A stretch of DNA of 64,000 nt, from contig CAWINP010000015.1 of assembly GCA_963837485.1 (NCBI GenBank), positions 1-64,000 on the forward strand. The letters are read 5' to 3'. The DNA comes from Solirubrobacter sp963837485. Its GTDB lineage: Bacteria > Actinomycetota > Thermoleophilia > Solirubrobacterales > Solirubrobacteraceae. Shown here one piece after another: positions 15,889 through 25,475 of this stretch (positions within the stretch are counted from its first letter, which is position 1; each line of letters begins with the position of its first letter). The notes under the pieces were generated by a model, which did not search any database, was not told where the DNA came from, and saw only the letters and a program-made list of their open reading frames with translations. The position numbers were made by a program, and so were the translations under genes.

Positions 15889-16400
15889 CCTCGCAGGAAG
15901 TTCCCGCCGAAGCCCGGCGTGCGCAAGAGCTGGATCGGCTGCAGCGGCGAGGTCGAGTCGACGTAGAAGCGCACGCTGTCGCGCTCCTCGATCGCCGCCA
16001 CCGCATGCTCCTGGCGCCGCCAGCCGAGCGCCCAGATGACCCCGAAGCCGGCCGCGATCCCCGCCACCTGCGGGTAGAAGACCGACGCGACGGCGGCCAC
16101 GATCGTCGACAGCAGCAGCGGCCACAGGCGGTTGACCAGCGTCCGGCCCGGGTGCTGCTCGGGCAGCAGCGTCTCCGAGCGGGCCGAGGCGAGCAGCCGC
16201 GCGATCGGCGGCGAGGCCTGGGCGCGCCGGCCCAGCCAGATGCCGATCAGCGCCGAGAGCGCCCACCACGCGGCGCACACATACGCCGCCGTGTCGTTCG
16301 GCGACGAGCGGCCGAGGCCGATCACGGTCAGCGCCGCGAGCAGCGTCGCCGAAGCGGCGCTGAGCAGGACCGTCGCCTTGAGGAAGTCGCCGAACCGCAA
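15885..16400 (-). CDS. Integral membrane protein, function unknown
   Basis: A 171-residue protein with about four hydrophobic segments (near residues 10-27, 38-56, 92-106 and 110-124) and a soluble C-terminal stretch starting RRQEHAVAAIEERDSVRFYV. No family was recognised. The likely start is TTG 16400, 3 bases after the stop of otsB, so it is probably the second gene of an otsB transcript. Its stop codon lies in the end of the dispersed repeat. Confidence 0.65.
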   Translation of the reverse strand: MRFGDFLKATVLLSAASATLLAALTVIGLGRSSPNDTAAYVCAAWWALSALIGIWLGRRAQASPPIARLLASARSETLLPEQHPGRTLVNRLWPLLLSTIVAAVASVFYPQVAGIAAGFGVIWALGWRRQEHAVAAIEERDSVRFYVDSTSPLQPIQLLRTPGFGGNFLRG

Positions 16401-16403
16401 TGC

Positions 16404-17210
16404 CTACAGCAGCAGTGTGCTCAGCAGGGCGCGGACGCCGTCGGTGCCGTCGACCATAGTGTCCGCCTCCTCCTGAAGCGCCGAGGGACTCTCGTCGGAG
16501 CGGACGCCGACGCGCAGCGCGTAGGCGAGCCGCCCCATCTCCTTGAGCTCGGTGAGGCCGCGGAACGCGTCGAGGTCGGTCATGTCGTCGCCGACGTAGA
16601 CGGCGGCCGCGAGGTCGGTGTCGCGCAGCAGGCCGACGATCCCGGCGCCCTTGTCGATCCGCACGGGCGGGCGGATCTCCAGCACCTTGCGGCCCCAGTG
16701 AGGCACGAAGCCGGCTCGCTCGGCCGCCTCCGCGACGTCCTCTACGGCCGCCAGCGCGTCCTCCTCGTCGGGCACGCCGCGCCAGTGGAACGCGGCGATC
16801 GCCTCCTTGTCCTCCAGCCGGACGCGCAGCCGGCGCAGCTTCTCGCCGAACGCCTCGTGGGCGAACGCCTGCACGCGCCGCGTCCAGGCCTGCAGCTCGC
16901 GATCGAGCTCCGGGGCGATCGCGCCGGGGCGCAGGATCTCCGAGCCGTGCGAGCCGAGATAGGCGATCGAGCCCAGCGCGACGATCCGCCGCGCGTCGGA
17001 GGCGCGCCGCCCGGACACGCAGGCGACCACGCTGTAGCGCTTGGCCACCTCGATCAGGGGCCGGCGCGTGGTCTCGGGCATATGGGCGTCGTCGGGTTGC
17101 TGCACGATCGGCGCCAGCACGCCGTCGACGTCGAGCAGGACGGCGGAGCGCTCGGGCGCGTCGCGCAGCGGCTGCAGCTTCTGCTCGAGGGTGGCGGCGT
17201 CCGGCGACAC
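16404..17210 (-). CDS. otsB: Trehalose-6-phosphate phosphatase
   Basis: A HAD-superfamily phosphatase of about 268 residues that makes trehalose from trehalose 6-phosphate. Motif I LLDVDGVLAPI near residue 24 carries the catalytic Asp pair. Motif II lies in VACVSGRR, and motif IV is VYVGDDMTDLDAFRGL. RIDKGAGIVGLL matches the Lys of motif III. There is no OtsA in the window. I prefer GTG 17210; an ATG at 17231 would overlap the divergent cupin start by 2 bases. A role in osmotic and desiccation tolerance fits with MscL close by, but this is inference. Confidence 0.88.
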   Translation of the reverse strand: MSPDAATLEQKLQPLRDAPERSAVLLDVDGVLAPIVQQPDDAHMPETTRRPLIEVAKRYSVVACVSGRRASDARRIVALGSIAYLGSHGSEILRPGAIAPELDRELQAWTRRVQAFAHEAFGEKLRRLRVRLEDKEAIAAFHWRGVPDEEDALAAVEDVAEAAERAGFVPHWGRKVLEIRPPVRIDKGAGIVGLLRDTDLAAAVYVGDDMTDLDAFRGLTELKEMGRLAYALRVGVRSDESPSALQEEADTMVDGTDGVRALLSTLLL

Positions 17211-17229
17211 GGATCTAGTATGCCCGCCC

Positions 17230-17601
17230 ATGGACACCGAGCACGGCAACGGCTGGGCGGTCGGCAGCATCGACGGGCTCGGATCCGGGCCCGGGTTCCG
17301 CAAGATCCGCGCTGCGCTGGGCGTGACCGCGTTCGGCGTCAACGCCATCGTGCTGCCGCCCGGCTACACATCCAACCCGCATCGTCACGAGCGTCAGGAA
17401 GAGCTCTACATCGTCATGTCGGGCGAGATCGAGTTCGAGTTCGGCGACGGCTCCAAGCGCGCGCTCGGCCCGGGCGGCCTGGCCCGCGTGGACCCGGCGA
17501 CCGTGCGCAGCGCGCGCAACACGTCGGGCGACGGCGAGGCGGTCTACGTCTGCGTCGGCGGTGCGGATGGCTACGTCGGGCGCGACGGCGTCGTGCCCTG
17601 A
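17230..17601 (+). CDS. Small cupin-domain protein
   Basis: A 123-residue single-domain cupin. Motif 1 is seen as NPHRHERQEELYIVMSGEIEF, with the two His and Glu metal ligands, and motif 2 as GPGGLARVDPATVRSARN, in which the usual last His is replaced (VRSARN). Metal binding may therefore be altered. The substrate or ligand is unknown. It starts at ATG 17230 and runs 31 bases into the 3' end of the convergent mscL gene. Confidence 0.75.
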   Translation: MDTEHGNGWAVGSIDGLGSGPGFRKIRAALGVTAFGVNAIVLPPGYTSNPHRHERQEELYIVMSGEIEFEFGDGSKRALGPGGLARVDPATVRSARNTSGDGEAVYVCVGGADGYVGRDGVVP

Positions 17602-17972
17602 GCCAGCAGGTCGCGGATCTGCGTCAGCAGCAGGATGTCCTCGGCCGGCGCCTCCGGCTCCGGCTCGACCTGCGCCTTGCGCCGCGCCGCCAGCGCGTTG
17701 AGCGGCTTGACGACGACGAAGAAGATCGCCGCGGCCACGGTCAGGAACGTGAACACGGCGTCCAGGAACGACCCGTAGCGGAAGTGCGATCCGTTGATCG
17801 TGAACTGCAGGCCGCCGAAGCTCGGCTTGCCGAAGATCATCGAGATCAGCGGTGTGATGATGTCGCTCACCAGCGAGGCCACGACCGCGCCGAACGCCGC
17901 GCCGATGACGACCGCGACGGCCAGGTCGACCACGTTGCCGCGCATGATGAAATCGCGGAGCTCCTTCAGCAT
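17571..17972 (-). CDS. mscL: Large-conductance mechanosensitive channel
   Basis: A 133-residue MscL, the pentameric channel that opens under membrane tension to release solutes on osmotic downshock. MLKELRDFIMRGNVVDLAVA is the standard N-terminal helix leading into TM1. GAAFGAVVASLVSDIITPLI completes TM1 with the pore constriction, and TM2 is near residues 68-88. The cytoplasmic bundle ends in ILLLTQIRDLLAQ. The length is normal for the family. The 3' end overlaps the cupin gene. Confidence 0.96.
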   Translation of the reverse strand: MLKELRDFIMRGNVVDLAVAVVIGAAFGAVVASLVSDIITPLISMIFGKPSFGGLQFTINGSHFRYGSFLDAVFTFLTVAAAIFFVVVKPLNALAARRKAQVEPEPEAPAEDILLLTQIRDLLAQGTTPSRPT

Positions 17973-18023
17973 GTCTGCACCTTTCGGCGCCCACGCATCA
18001 TCGCCTGCCGGTAGGTTCGCTGA

Positions 18024-18091
18024 GTGCCGTCAGGGAATCCCGCAAGGAGATGGCGGGCTCCGAGCGTGCCGTCAGGGAATCCCGCAAGGAG
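18024..18091. repeat. Direct repeat of 26 bases at a gene start
   Basis: Two perfect 26-base copies at 18024-18049 and 18066-18091, 42 bases from start to start. Each begins GTGCCGTCAGGGAATCCCGC and ends with AAGGAG. Both copies lie in the same frame of the protease gene and repeat the residues VPSGNPARR, so the protease can begin at either GTG. Confidence 0.9.
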
Positions 18092-19181
18092 GCCGAGCCG
18101 GCTCGGCAGGCGGACTCTCGGCGCGCTCGCAGCCGTCCTGGCGCTCGCGAGCCCCGCGGCCGCGCGGCCCGGGATCGTCGGCGGCACGCCGGCGCCGGCC
18201 GGCTCGTGGCCGTCGGCCGTCTTCCTCTACGGCACCTACCAGGACCAGCCGTTCGGCTGCACCGGGTCGGTCGTCGCGCCGGAGTGGGTCGTGACCGCGG
18301 CCCATTGCGCCTACGGCGCCCGCGGTCGCTTCGCGGACACGATGACCGCCGTCCTGAACGCCAAGGACTACACGGATGCCGCGACGCGCGACGCGATCGC
18401 GGTCGACCGGCTGGTCGTCAGCGCGGGCTACGACCCCGACCGCGATCTCAATGACGTGGCCGTCTTCCATCTCAGCCGCCCGACCACGGCGCCGGCGCTT
18501 CGCCTCGCCACCAAAGCCGAGCACGCCGCCGGACGCTACGTGAGCTACCTCAATGAGCCCAACGCGGCCGGCTGGGGCCGGACCGACGCGAAGAGCAAGG
18601 TCAACACGACCGTGCTTCAGCAGGCCTACCTGCGCCTCCGCTCGGCCGCCGAGTGCCGCGCGATCGGCGGCTTCGACGCGGCCACCCAGGTGTGCGCGGG
18701 CACGGAGAACCAGGCCGGCGCCTGCCACGGCGACAGCGGCGGGCCGCTGGTCGCGTTCGACGCGGCGACCCGGGAGCCCGTGCTGTGGGGGATCACGAGC
18801 TACGGGCCGCAGGCGGCAGCGCACCTGGATCCGTGCTCGACTGCGGTGCCGGTCGTCTTCAGCTGGGTGCCGGCGTTCGCCGACTTCATCCGGGCGACCG
18901 CCGGCACTCCGCCCGCGACCGCGCCGCCGCCGCCCGCGCAGGTCCCCACGCCGTCGGGCCCGGTGCCGCCGGCCCCGACCACGCCGTCCGCCGGCTGCCT
19001 GTCGGCGCGGGCGAGGCTGCCGGCCGCGAAGAAGGCCGAGGCGCGCGCGTTCAAGCGCCTGCTCGCCCTGCGCCGCGCCCACGCGAGTCGCACGGCCGAG
19101 CGGCGCGCCTCGAAGCGCTATCACGAGCTGCGCACGCGCCGGATCCGCATCTCGGCCGCGATCGGCAGGAGCTGCACCTAA
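18024..19181 (+). CDS. Secreted trypsin-like serine protease
   Basis: A 385-residue S1-family protease. The catalytic triad is complete: His in VTAAHCAY, Asp in DLNDVAVF and Ser in GDSGGPLV. The mature domain would begin at IVGGTPAPAG, typical after activation. A signal peptide is visible in RRTLGALAAVLALASPAAA. The protease domain is followed by a Pro-rich linker (residues about 295-325) and a basic Ala/Arg-rich C-terminal tail with one Cys at the very end. The N-terminus contains the 26-base direct repeat, so the start could be GTG 18024 or 18066. Confidence 0.9.
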   Translation: MPSGNPARRWRAPSVPSGNPARRPSRLGRRTLGALAAVLALASPAAARPGIVGGTPAPAGSWPSAVFLYGTYQDQPFGCTGSVVAPEWVVTAAHCAYGARGRFADTMTAVLNAKDYTDAATRDAIAVDRLVVSAGYDPDRDLNDVAVFHLSRPTTAPALRLATKAEHAAGRYVSYLNEPNAAGWGRTDAKSKVNTTVLQQAYLRLRSAAECRAIGGFDAATQVCAGTENQAGACHGDSGGPLVAFDAATREPVLWGITSYGPQAAAHLDPCSTAVPVVFSWVPAFADFIRATAGTPPATAPPPPAQVPTPSGPVPPAPTTPSAGCLSARARLPAAKKAEARAFKRLLALRRAHASRTAERRASKRYHELRTRRIRISAAIGRSCT

Positions 19182-19187
19182 AGAGAT

Positions 19188-20084
19188 CTAGTAACCGCGG
19201 TCGGGGTCGATCTGGGCGAGCAGCGCCTCGCCGGAGGCCAGGCGCTCGACGTTCTCGCGCACCCGCTGGGCCAGCCGGCGCGTGAGGGCGGCCTCCGGGT
19301 TGGCGATGTGCGGCGTGATCAGCGCCAGTTCCCACAGCGGATGGCCGTTCGGCAGCGGCTCGGGGTCGGTCACGTCGAGCGCCGCGCCGCCGATCCGCCG
19401 CGCGCGCAGCGCCTCGACCAGCGCGTCGGTGTCGATCAGCGAGCCGCGGGCGACATTGACGATCCAGGCGTGCGAGCGCATCTGCGCGAGCTCGTCCGCG
19501 CCGACCAGGTGGCGCGTGGCGCTGGTGGCCGGCGCGGCGATGACGAAGTGGTCGGCCGCGCTCCACACCTCGCCGATCCGGTCGGCCGGCAGGGTGCGCG
19601 CGGCGCCCGGCACGTCGCGGCCGCTGAGCGTGACCGCGATCGCCTCGACCGCGTGCGGGGCGAGCTGGGCGATCAGCGCCCGGCCGATGCCGCCGGCGCC
19701 GATGATCGCGACGGTCGTGCCCGTGAGCGTGTCGTGCGAGGGGATCTCCCAGGTCCGCCGCCGCGCCGAGGCGGCGATCCCGCGCACGCCGGACAGCAGC
19801 AGCGCCAGCGCGTGCTCGGCGACCTGCGGCGCGTAGGCGCCCGCCGCCGAGGTGAACGTCACCTGCGGCGTCGCCGAGATGCGCTCCATCCACGGCTCCA
19901 CGCCCGCCGAAGGGAGCTGCACCCAGCGCACGGAGCGCGGCAGCTCTGGCAGCGAGTCCGGCTTCGTGCCCGCCCACACGACGCCGTCGGCCTGGCCGAG
20001 CGAGACCACGGCGCCGCCTGCGTCCTCCACGGCGCGCGCCAGCTCAGGCTGCTCGCCGGGGCCGACATGGATCGAAGGGCACAT
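19188..20084 (-). CDS. D-2-hydroxyacid dehydrogenase family protein
   Basis: A 298-residue NAD-binding oxidoreductase of the D-isomer-specific 2-hydroxyacid dehydrogenase family. The Rossmann motif is TVAIIGAGGIGRAL near residue 132. The catalytic Arg lies in NVARGSLIDTDALVEAL, the Glu in DVTDPEPLPNGHPLWEL and the His in LITPHIAN. The specific substrate is not evident. I chose ATG 20084, giving MCPSIHVGPGEQ; the frame is open to 20111. It converges with the protease gene. Confidence 0.9.
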   Translation of the reverse strand: MCPSIHVGPGEQPELARAVEDAGGAVVSLGQADGVVWAGTKPDSLPELPRSVRWVQLPSAGVEPWMERISATPQVTFTSAAGAYAPQVAEHALALLLSGVRGIAASARRRTWEIPSHDTLTGTTVAIIGAGGIGRALIAQLAPHAVEAIAVTLSGRDVPGAARTLPADRIGEVWSAADHFVIAAPATSATRHLVGADELAQMRSHAWIVNVARGSLIDTDALVEALRARRIGGAALDVTDPEPLPNGHPLWELALITPHIANPEAALTRRLAQRVRENVERLASGEALLAQIDPDRGY

Positions 20085-20103
20085 GAACGCCTTGCCTACC
20101 CGA

Positions 20104-20142
20104 TGGGGCACCGGACTCGAACCTTAGAGGTGTGGCTGCCCC
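20104..20142 (-). other. tRNA 3'-end-like remnant
   Basis: On the minus strand the stretch ends GGTTCGAGTCCGGTGCCCCA, which looks like the T-loop and acceptor end of a tRNA. Its 5' part GGGGCA pairs with TGCCCC of the acceptor, but only 39 bases are present, so D- and anticodon arms are missing and the T-stem pairs poorly. It may be a decayed tRNA or an old attachment site, or chance. It sits in the divergent gap before the ABC-F gene. Confidence 0.35.
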
Positions 20143-20181
20143 GCTTGCTCGTCGTTCACGCATGATCCACGCTGGCAAGCG

Positions 20182-21815
<1,634 letters not shown>

Positions 21816-21819
<4 letters not shown>

Positions 21820-22136
21820 TCGCGAGAACCTGGAGGGGCGCCGTCCGCCGCGAGGACGGCGACGCCTACGCCGCCTACATGGAGGAGACCGGGCTCGCCG
21901 CATACGTCGGGACGCCTGGCAACCGCGGCGCCTGGATGCTGCGCCGCGACGCCGGTGAGCTGACCGAGTTCGTGATGTTCACGCTCTGGGACTCGCTCGA
22001 CGCCGTCAAGGCGTTCGCCGGCTCCGACTACGAGACCGCGGTCTTCTATCCGGAGGACGACCGCTACCTGGTCGAGCGCGAGGAGAAGTCGACCCACTAC
22101 GAGGTGGCCCGCCATGCCGGTCCTGAAGGTCGCTGA
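21816..22136 (+). CDS. Antibiotic-biosynthesis-monooxygenase-like (dimeric alpha/beta barrel) protein
   Basis: A 106-residue small protein with the pattern of the dimeric alpha/beta barrel fold: MIARTWRGAV first strand, a helix DGDAYAAYMEETGLAAY, RGAWMLRR, FVMFTLWDSLDAVKAFAG, and VFYPEDDRYLV. It may be a monooxygenase-like or stress protein; the ligand is unknown. GTG 21816 overlaps the ABC-F stop, and its 3' end overlaps the next cupin gene by 23 bases, so three genes form one unit. Confidence 0.65.
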
Positions 22137-22449
22137 CCTCCCGTTCTCCAACATCGCGCACGAGTTCGTGGGGGCCGACCACGGCGGCGTCGGCGTCTGC
22201 GTGATCGTCGTCGAGGCGCCGCCCGGTCGCGGCCCTTCGCTGCACACCCATCCCTATGAGGAGCTGCTGCTCGTGCAGGAGGGAACCGGGACGTTCACGC
22301 TCGGCGACGAGACGCTCGAGGTCGGCCCCGGTGAGCTCGTGGTGGTGCCCGCGGGCGTCCCGCACGGCTTCAAGAACACCGGCGAGGGCGTGCTCAAGCA
22401 GATCGACATCCACGTCAGCCCATCCTTCAGCACGGATTGGCTTGACTAA
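22114..22449 (+). CDS. Cupin-domain protein
   Basis: A 111-residue single cupin. Motif 1 reads SLHTHPYEELLLVQEGTGTF with His, His and Glu ligands, and motif 2 reads GPGELVVVPAGVPHGFKN with the His. The metal site thus appears complete, unlike that of the cupin at 17230. It overlaps the upstream gene by 23 bases. The function is unknown. Confidence 0.8.
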   Translation: MPVLKVADLPFSNIAHEFVGADHGGVGVCVIVVEAPPGRGPSLHTHPYEELLLVQEGTGTFTLGDETLEVGPGELVVVPAGVPHGFKNTGEGVLKQIDIHVSPSFSTDWLD

Positions 22450-22460
22450 GATGCCGCCCC

Positions 22461-23171
22461 TTGCCTGAGCCCCTGGTCTCCGTAATCGTCCCGATCTACA
22501 ACGAAGAGCGCACGCTCGAGCAGGTCGTCGAGGAGCTCGTGGCCCTCGGCCTGCGGCTCGAGATCCTGCTCGTCAACGACGGCTCCACCGACGACTCGCC
22601 CGTCGTGATGGCGCGGCTGGCCGAGCGCCACGCCGCCGTGCACGCGCTGCACCAGCCGAGCAACCGCGGCAAGGGCGCCGCGGTGCGGCGCGGGATCGAC
22701 GAGTCGACCGGGGACATCGTGCTGATCCAGGACGCCGACCTCGAGTACTCGCCGCGCGACATCCCGGCGCTGATCGAGCCGCTGGTGAGCGGCAAGGCCG
22801 ACGCCGTCTTCGGCACCCGCCTGCGCGGCGGCGCGCATCCGCAGCGCGCGCACCTGTTCTGGCATTACGCGGGCAACCGCTTCCTCACCCTCCTCGCCAA
22901 CGTCCTCTACAACACGACGATCTCCGACATGGAGGTCGGTTACAAGGCGTTCCGGGGCGAGCTCGTGCGCGGGCTGGAGCTGGTGAGCGACGACTTCCGG
23001 ATCGAGCCGGAGCTGACCGCCAAGATCCTGCGCATCGGCCCCAGCCTGCGGCTCTACGAGGTGCCGATCTCCTACTACGGCCGCTCCTACGCGGAGGGCA
23101 AGAAGATCACCTGGCGCGACGGCTTCGGCGCCGTCGAGGCGCTGCTGCGCTTCCGCTTCAGCCGGCGATAA
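22461..23171 (+). CDS. Family 2 glycosyltransferase
   Basis: A 236-residue GT2 enzyme of the type that loads sugars onto polyprenol phosphate or similar carriers. It shows VSVIVPIYNEERTLEQV, LVNDGSTDDS, GKGAAVRRGI, the QDADLEYSPRDIP metal motif and FGTRLRGG. The C-terminus has no membrane helices. The only start in frame is TTG 22461; the nearby ATG 22451 is out of frame. It abuts the convergent RTX gene with no gap. Confidence 0.88.
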   Translation: MPEPLVSVIVPIYNEERTLEQVVEELVALGLRLEILLVNDGSTDDSPVVMARLAERHAAVHALHQPSNRGKGAAVRRGIDESTGDIVLIQDADLEYSPRDIPALIEPLVSGKADAVFGTRLRGGAHPQRAHLFWHYAGNRFLTLLANVLYNTTISDMEVGYKAFRGELVRGLELVSDDFRIEPELTAKILRIGPSLRLYEVPISYYGRSYAEGKKITWRDGFGAVEALLRFRFSRR

Positions 23172-25460
23172 CTAGCGCCGCACGCTCTCGCAGCCGTCCA
23201 CGATCACGTCGATCGCGTCGGCGAACACCACGTCGATGCCGGGGCCGCAGTCGATCCGGTCGACCGCGCCGTCGACCGCGTCGATGCGGTCGTCGCCCTC
23301 GCCTCCGGACACGCGGTCGGAGCCCTGGGTGCCGGAGATCGTGTCGTTGCCGGGCCCGCCGTCGACGATGTCGTCGCCGTAGCCGCCCTCGATCTGGTCG
23401 TTGCCCTCGTTGCCGAGCACCGCGTCGTTGCCGACGCGCCCGTAGAGCTTGTCGTCGCCCGGCCCGCCGTGGAGCGTGTCCTGGCCGTCCTCGCCGTCGA
23501 CGTAGTCGTTGCCGCCGTTGCCGAACAGCGAGTCGTCGCCGTCGGAGCCGAACAGCGAGTCGTCGTTGTCGGTGCCGAACAGCGTGTCGTTGCCGAGCCC
23601 GCCGCGCACGATCGAGGGCGCCTCGTCGTCGACCGAGACCTCGGGCGGGATCTGGATGACCGTCTCGCACGAGTCGAGCTGGTCGCGGTCGGGGGCGGTG
23701 TCCTCGACGTACACCGTGTCCTTGCCGGTTCCGCAGAAGACGAAGTCGGCCGCGTCGTCGGCGACGCGGATCGTGTCGTCGCCGCGGCCGGCCTGGATCT
23801 CGTCCGCGCCGCCGCCGCCGGTGATCGTGTCGTTGCCGTCGCCGCCGGACAGGTAGTCGTCGTCGGTCCCGCCGTCGAGGACGTCGTCGCCCTCGTGGCC
23901 GTAGGCGGTGTCACGGCCGGCGTCGCCCTGGATCGTGTCGTTGCCGAGGTGCCCGAGCAGCGTGTCGCCGGCGCGCCCGCCGATCAGCGTGTCGTCGCCG
24001 TTGCCGCCGTCGAGCCGGTCGGCGCCGGTCTTGCCGTACAGCGTGTCGTCGCCGTCGCCGCCGTCGATCCGCTTGTCGCCGCCGCGGCCGCCGTCGAGGA
24101 TGTCGTTGCCGGGCCCGCCGTCGAGCAGCCGGTCGTTGCCGAGGCCGCGCTCGATGATCTGGTCGTCGCCCTCGCCGCCGCGCAGCGTGTCGTCGGCGTC
24201 GCCGCCGTCGATGTGGTCGTTGCCCGGTCCGCCGTCGATCGTGTCGTTGCTGAGGCCACCGTCCAGCGAGTCGTTCCCCGGGCCGCCGAGCAGCGTGTCG
24301 TTGCCGGTCAGCCCGGTGATCCGGTCGTCGCCGTCGCCGCCGTCGGCGTGGTCGTTGCCGGACGAGCCCGACAGCATGTCGTTGCCCGGGCCGCCGTCGA
24401 GCTGGTCGTCGCCGCGGCCGGCGCGCAGGATGTCGTTGCCGCCGAGGCCGACCAAGAAGTCGTCGCCGCGCGAGCCGTTGAGGATGTCGTCGCCCTCGGT
24501 GCCGGTGACGCGCGCCAGGCCGGGCTGGACGACGAGCGCGCCCGCGCCGGCCAGCGGGATCGTGTGCAGGATCCCGCCGGAGATCCCCGACAGGACGTAG
24601 ACGGCCGCGCGCGGCGGGCTCGAGACGTACATGCGCACGCCGTCGGCCGACCACGCGGCCCGGCCCGGCCCGGGACCGGTCGGCAGCCGGCGCAGCACGC
24701 GGCCGCGGCTGAGGTCGACGAGCACCGAGCGGTTGCGCAGGTGCTTGCGCGGGCGCCCGGCGGCGACGAGCGCGCGGTTGGCGTCGGGCGACACGGTGAC
24801 GCCGCCGCCTCCGCCGTCGCCGAGGCGGATCGAGCGGCCGACCCTGGCGCGGCCCGGGTCCAGCGCGACCAGACGGGAGACCGGCCGGCGCTTCTTCGGC
24901 GTCTCCACCGCGCTCACCCACGCCCGCCCGCGGCGGTCGATCGCGATCCCGCCCGCGTTGCGGAGCGCGATCCGGCGTAGCACGCGGCCGGTGGTCAGAT
25001 TGAGCACGGCCACGCGCCCGCCCGCCTGCACGATCACCGCGCGTGTCCGCGTGACGGCGAGGTCGAGCGGCGTCCCGGCCACCGGGTAGCTGCGCAGCAG
25101 CGTCGCGCCGGCGGCGTCGAGCACGTCGAGCGCGCCGCGCCGCGCCGCGTACACGCGCGCGCCGTCGGAGGAGACGTCGAGCGCGAGCGGCTCGCCGGGC
25201 AGCGTCACCGCGCCGGCGGGCCACCCGGAGTCGAGGTCGACCCACGAGACGGTCGTGCCCGCGGCGACGTACCCGTGAGTACCGTCCGGCGCCGCCGCGA
25301 CCGCGCGCGCCGGCCCCGGCAGCGCGAGCTGGTGGACGACGGCGTTCGTGCGGGTGTCGAGCAGCGCGGCGGTGGTGCCGGCGGCGGCGACGACGACGCG
25401 CGCCTCGGCGGCGGAGGCCCAGGCGAGCAGGATGGCGACGGCGGCGAGAACGAGGCGCAC
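23172..25460 (-). CDS. Secreted beta-propeller and RTX calcium-binding repeat protein
   Basis: A 762-residue exported protein. A signal peptide (MRLVLAAVAILLAWASAAEA) precedes about 300 residues of YVTN/NHL-like beta-propeller (VVAAAGTTAALLDTRTNAVV, TGRVLRRIALRNAGGIAIDR). From about residue 322 there is a long array of calcium-binding nonapeptides (GGxGxDxLx, for example GGPGNDMLSG). The array ends in a cap with a Cys pair (FCGTGKDTVYVE to DSCETV, near residues 570-590). It then starts again and ends in a second cap (DCGPGIDVVFADAID to DGCESVRR). Such Cys-capped RTX arrays are common in Solirubrobacter-type genomes by my recollection. The role is probably surface or extracellular. Confidence 0.85.
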   Translation of the reverse strand: MRLVLAAVAILLAWASAAEARVVVAAAGTTAALLDTRTNAVVHQLALPGPARAVAAAPDGTHGYVAAGTTVSWVDLDSGWPAGAVTLPGEPLALDVSSDGARVYAARRGALDVLDAAGATLLRSYPVAGTPLDLAVTRTRAVIVQAGGRVAVLNLTTGRVLRRIALRNAGGIAIDRRGRAWVSAVETPKKRRPVSRLVALDPGRARVGRSIRLGDGGGGGVTVSPDANRALVAAGRPRKHLRNRSVLVDLSRGRVLRRLPTGPGPGRAAWSADGVRMYVSSPPRAAVYVLSGISGGILHTIPLAGAGALVVQPGLARVTGTEGDDILNGSRGDDFLVGLGGNDILRAGRGDDQLDGGPGNDMLSGSSGNDHADGGDGDDRITGLTGNDTLLGGPGNDSLDGGLSNDTIDGGPGNDHIDGGDADDTLRGGEGDDQIIERGLGNDRLLDGGPGNDILDGGRGGDKRIDGGDGDDTLYGKTGADRLDGGNGDDTLIGGRAGDTLLGHLGNDTIQGDAGRDTAYGHEGDDVLDGGTDDDYLSGGDGNDTITGGGGADEIQAGRGDDTIRVADDAADFVFCGTGKDTVYVEDTAPDRDQLDSCETVIQIPPEVSVDDEAPSIVRGGLGNDTLFGTDNDDSLFGSDGDDSLFGNGGNDYVDGEDGQDTLHGGPGDDKLYGRVGNDAVLGNEGNDQIEGGYGDDIVDGGPGNDTISGTQGSDRVSGGEGDDRIDAVDGAVDRIDCGPGIDVVFADAIDVIVDGCESVRR

Positions 25461-25475
25461 GTCGGTATCGAACAG

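Noticed and set aside
23240..24500. Short, regularly spaced DNA repeats that look like a CRISPR or tandem repeat array
   Set aside because: The period follows the 9-residue RTX calcium-binding units of the protein on the minus strand, with codon-level variation. There are no identical repeats with unique spacers.
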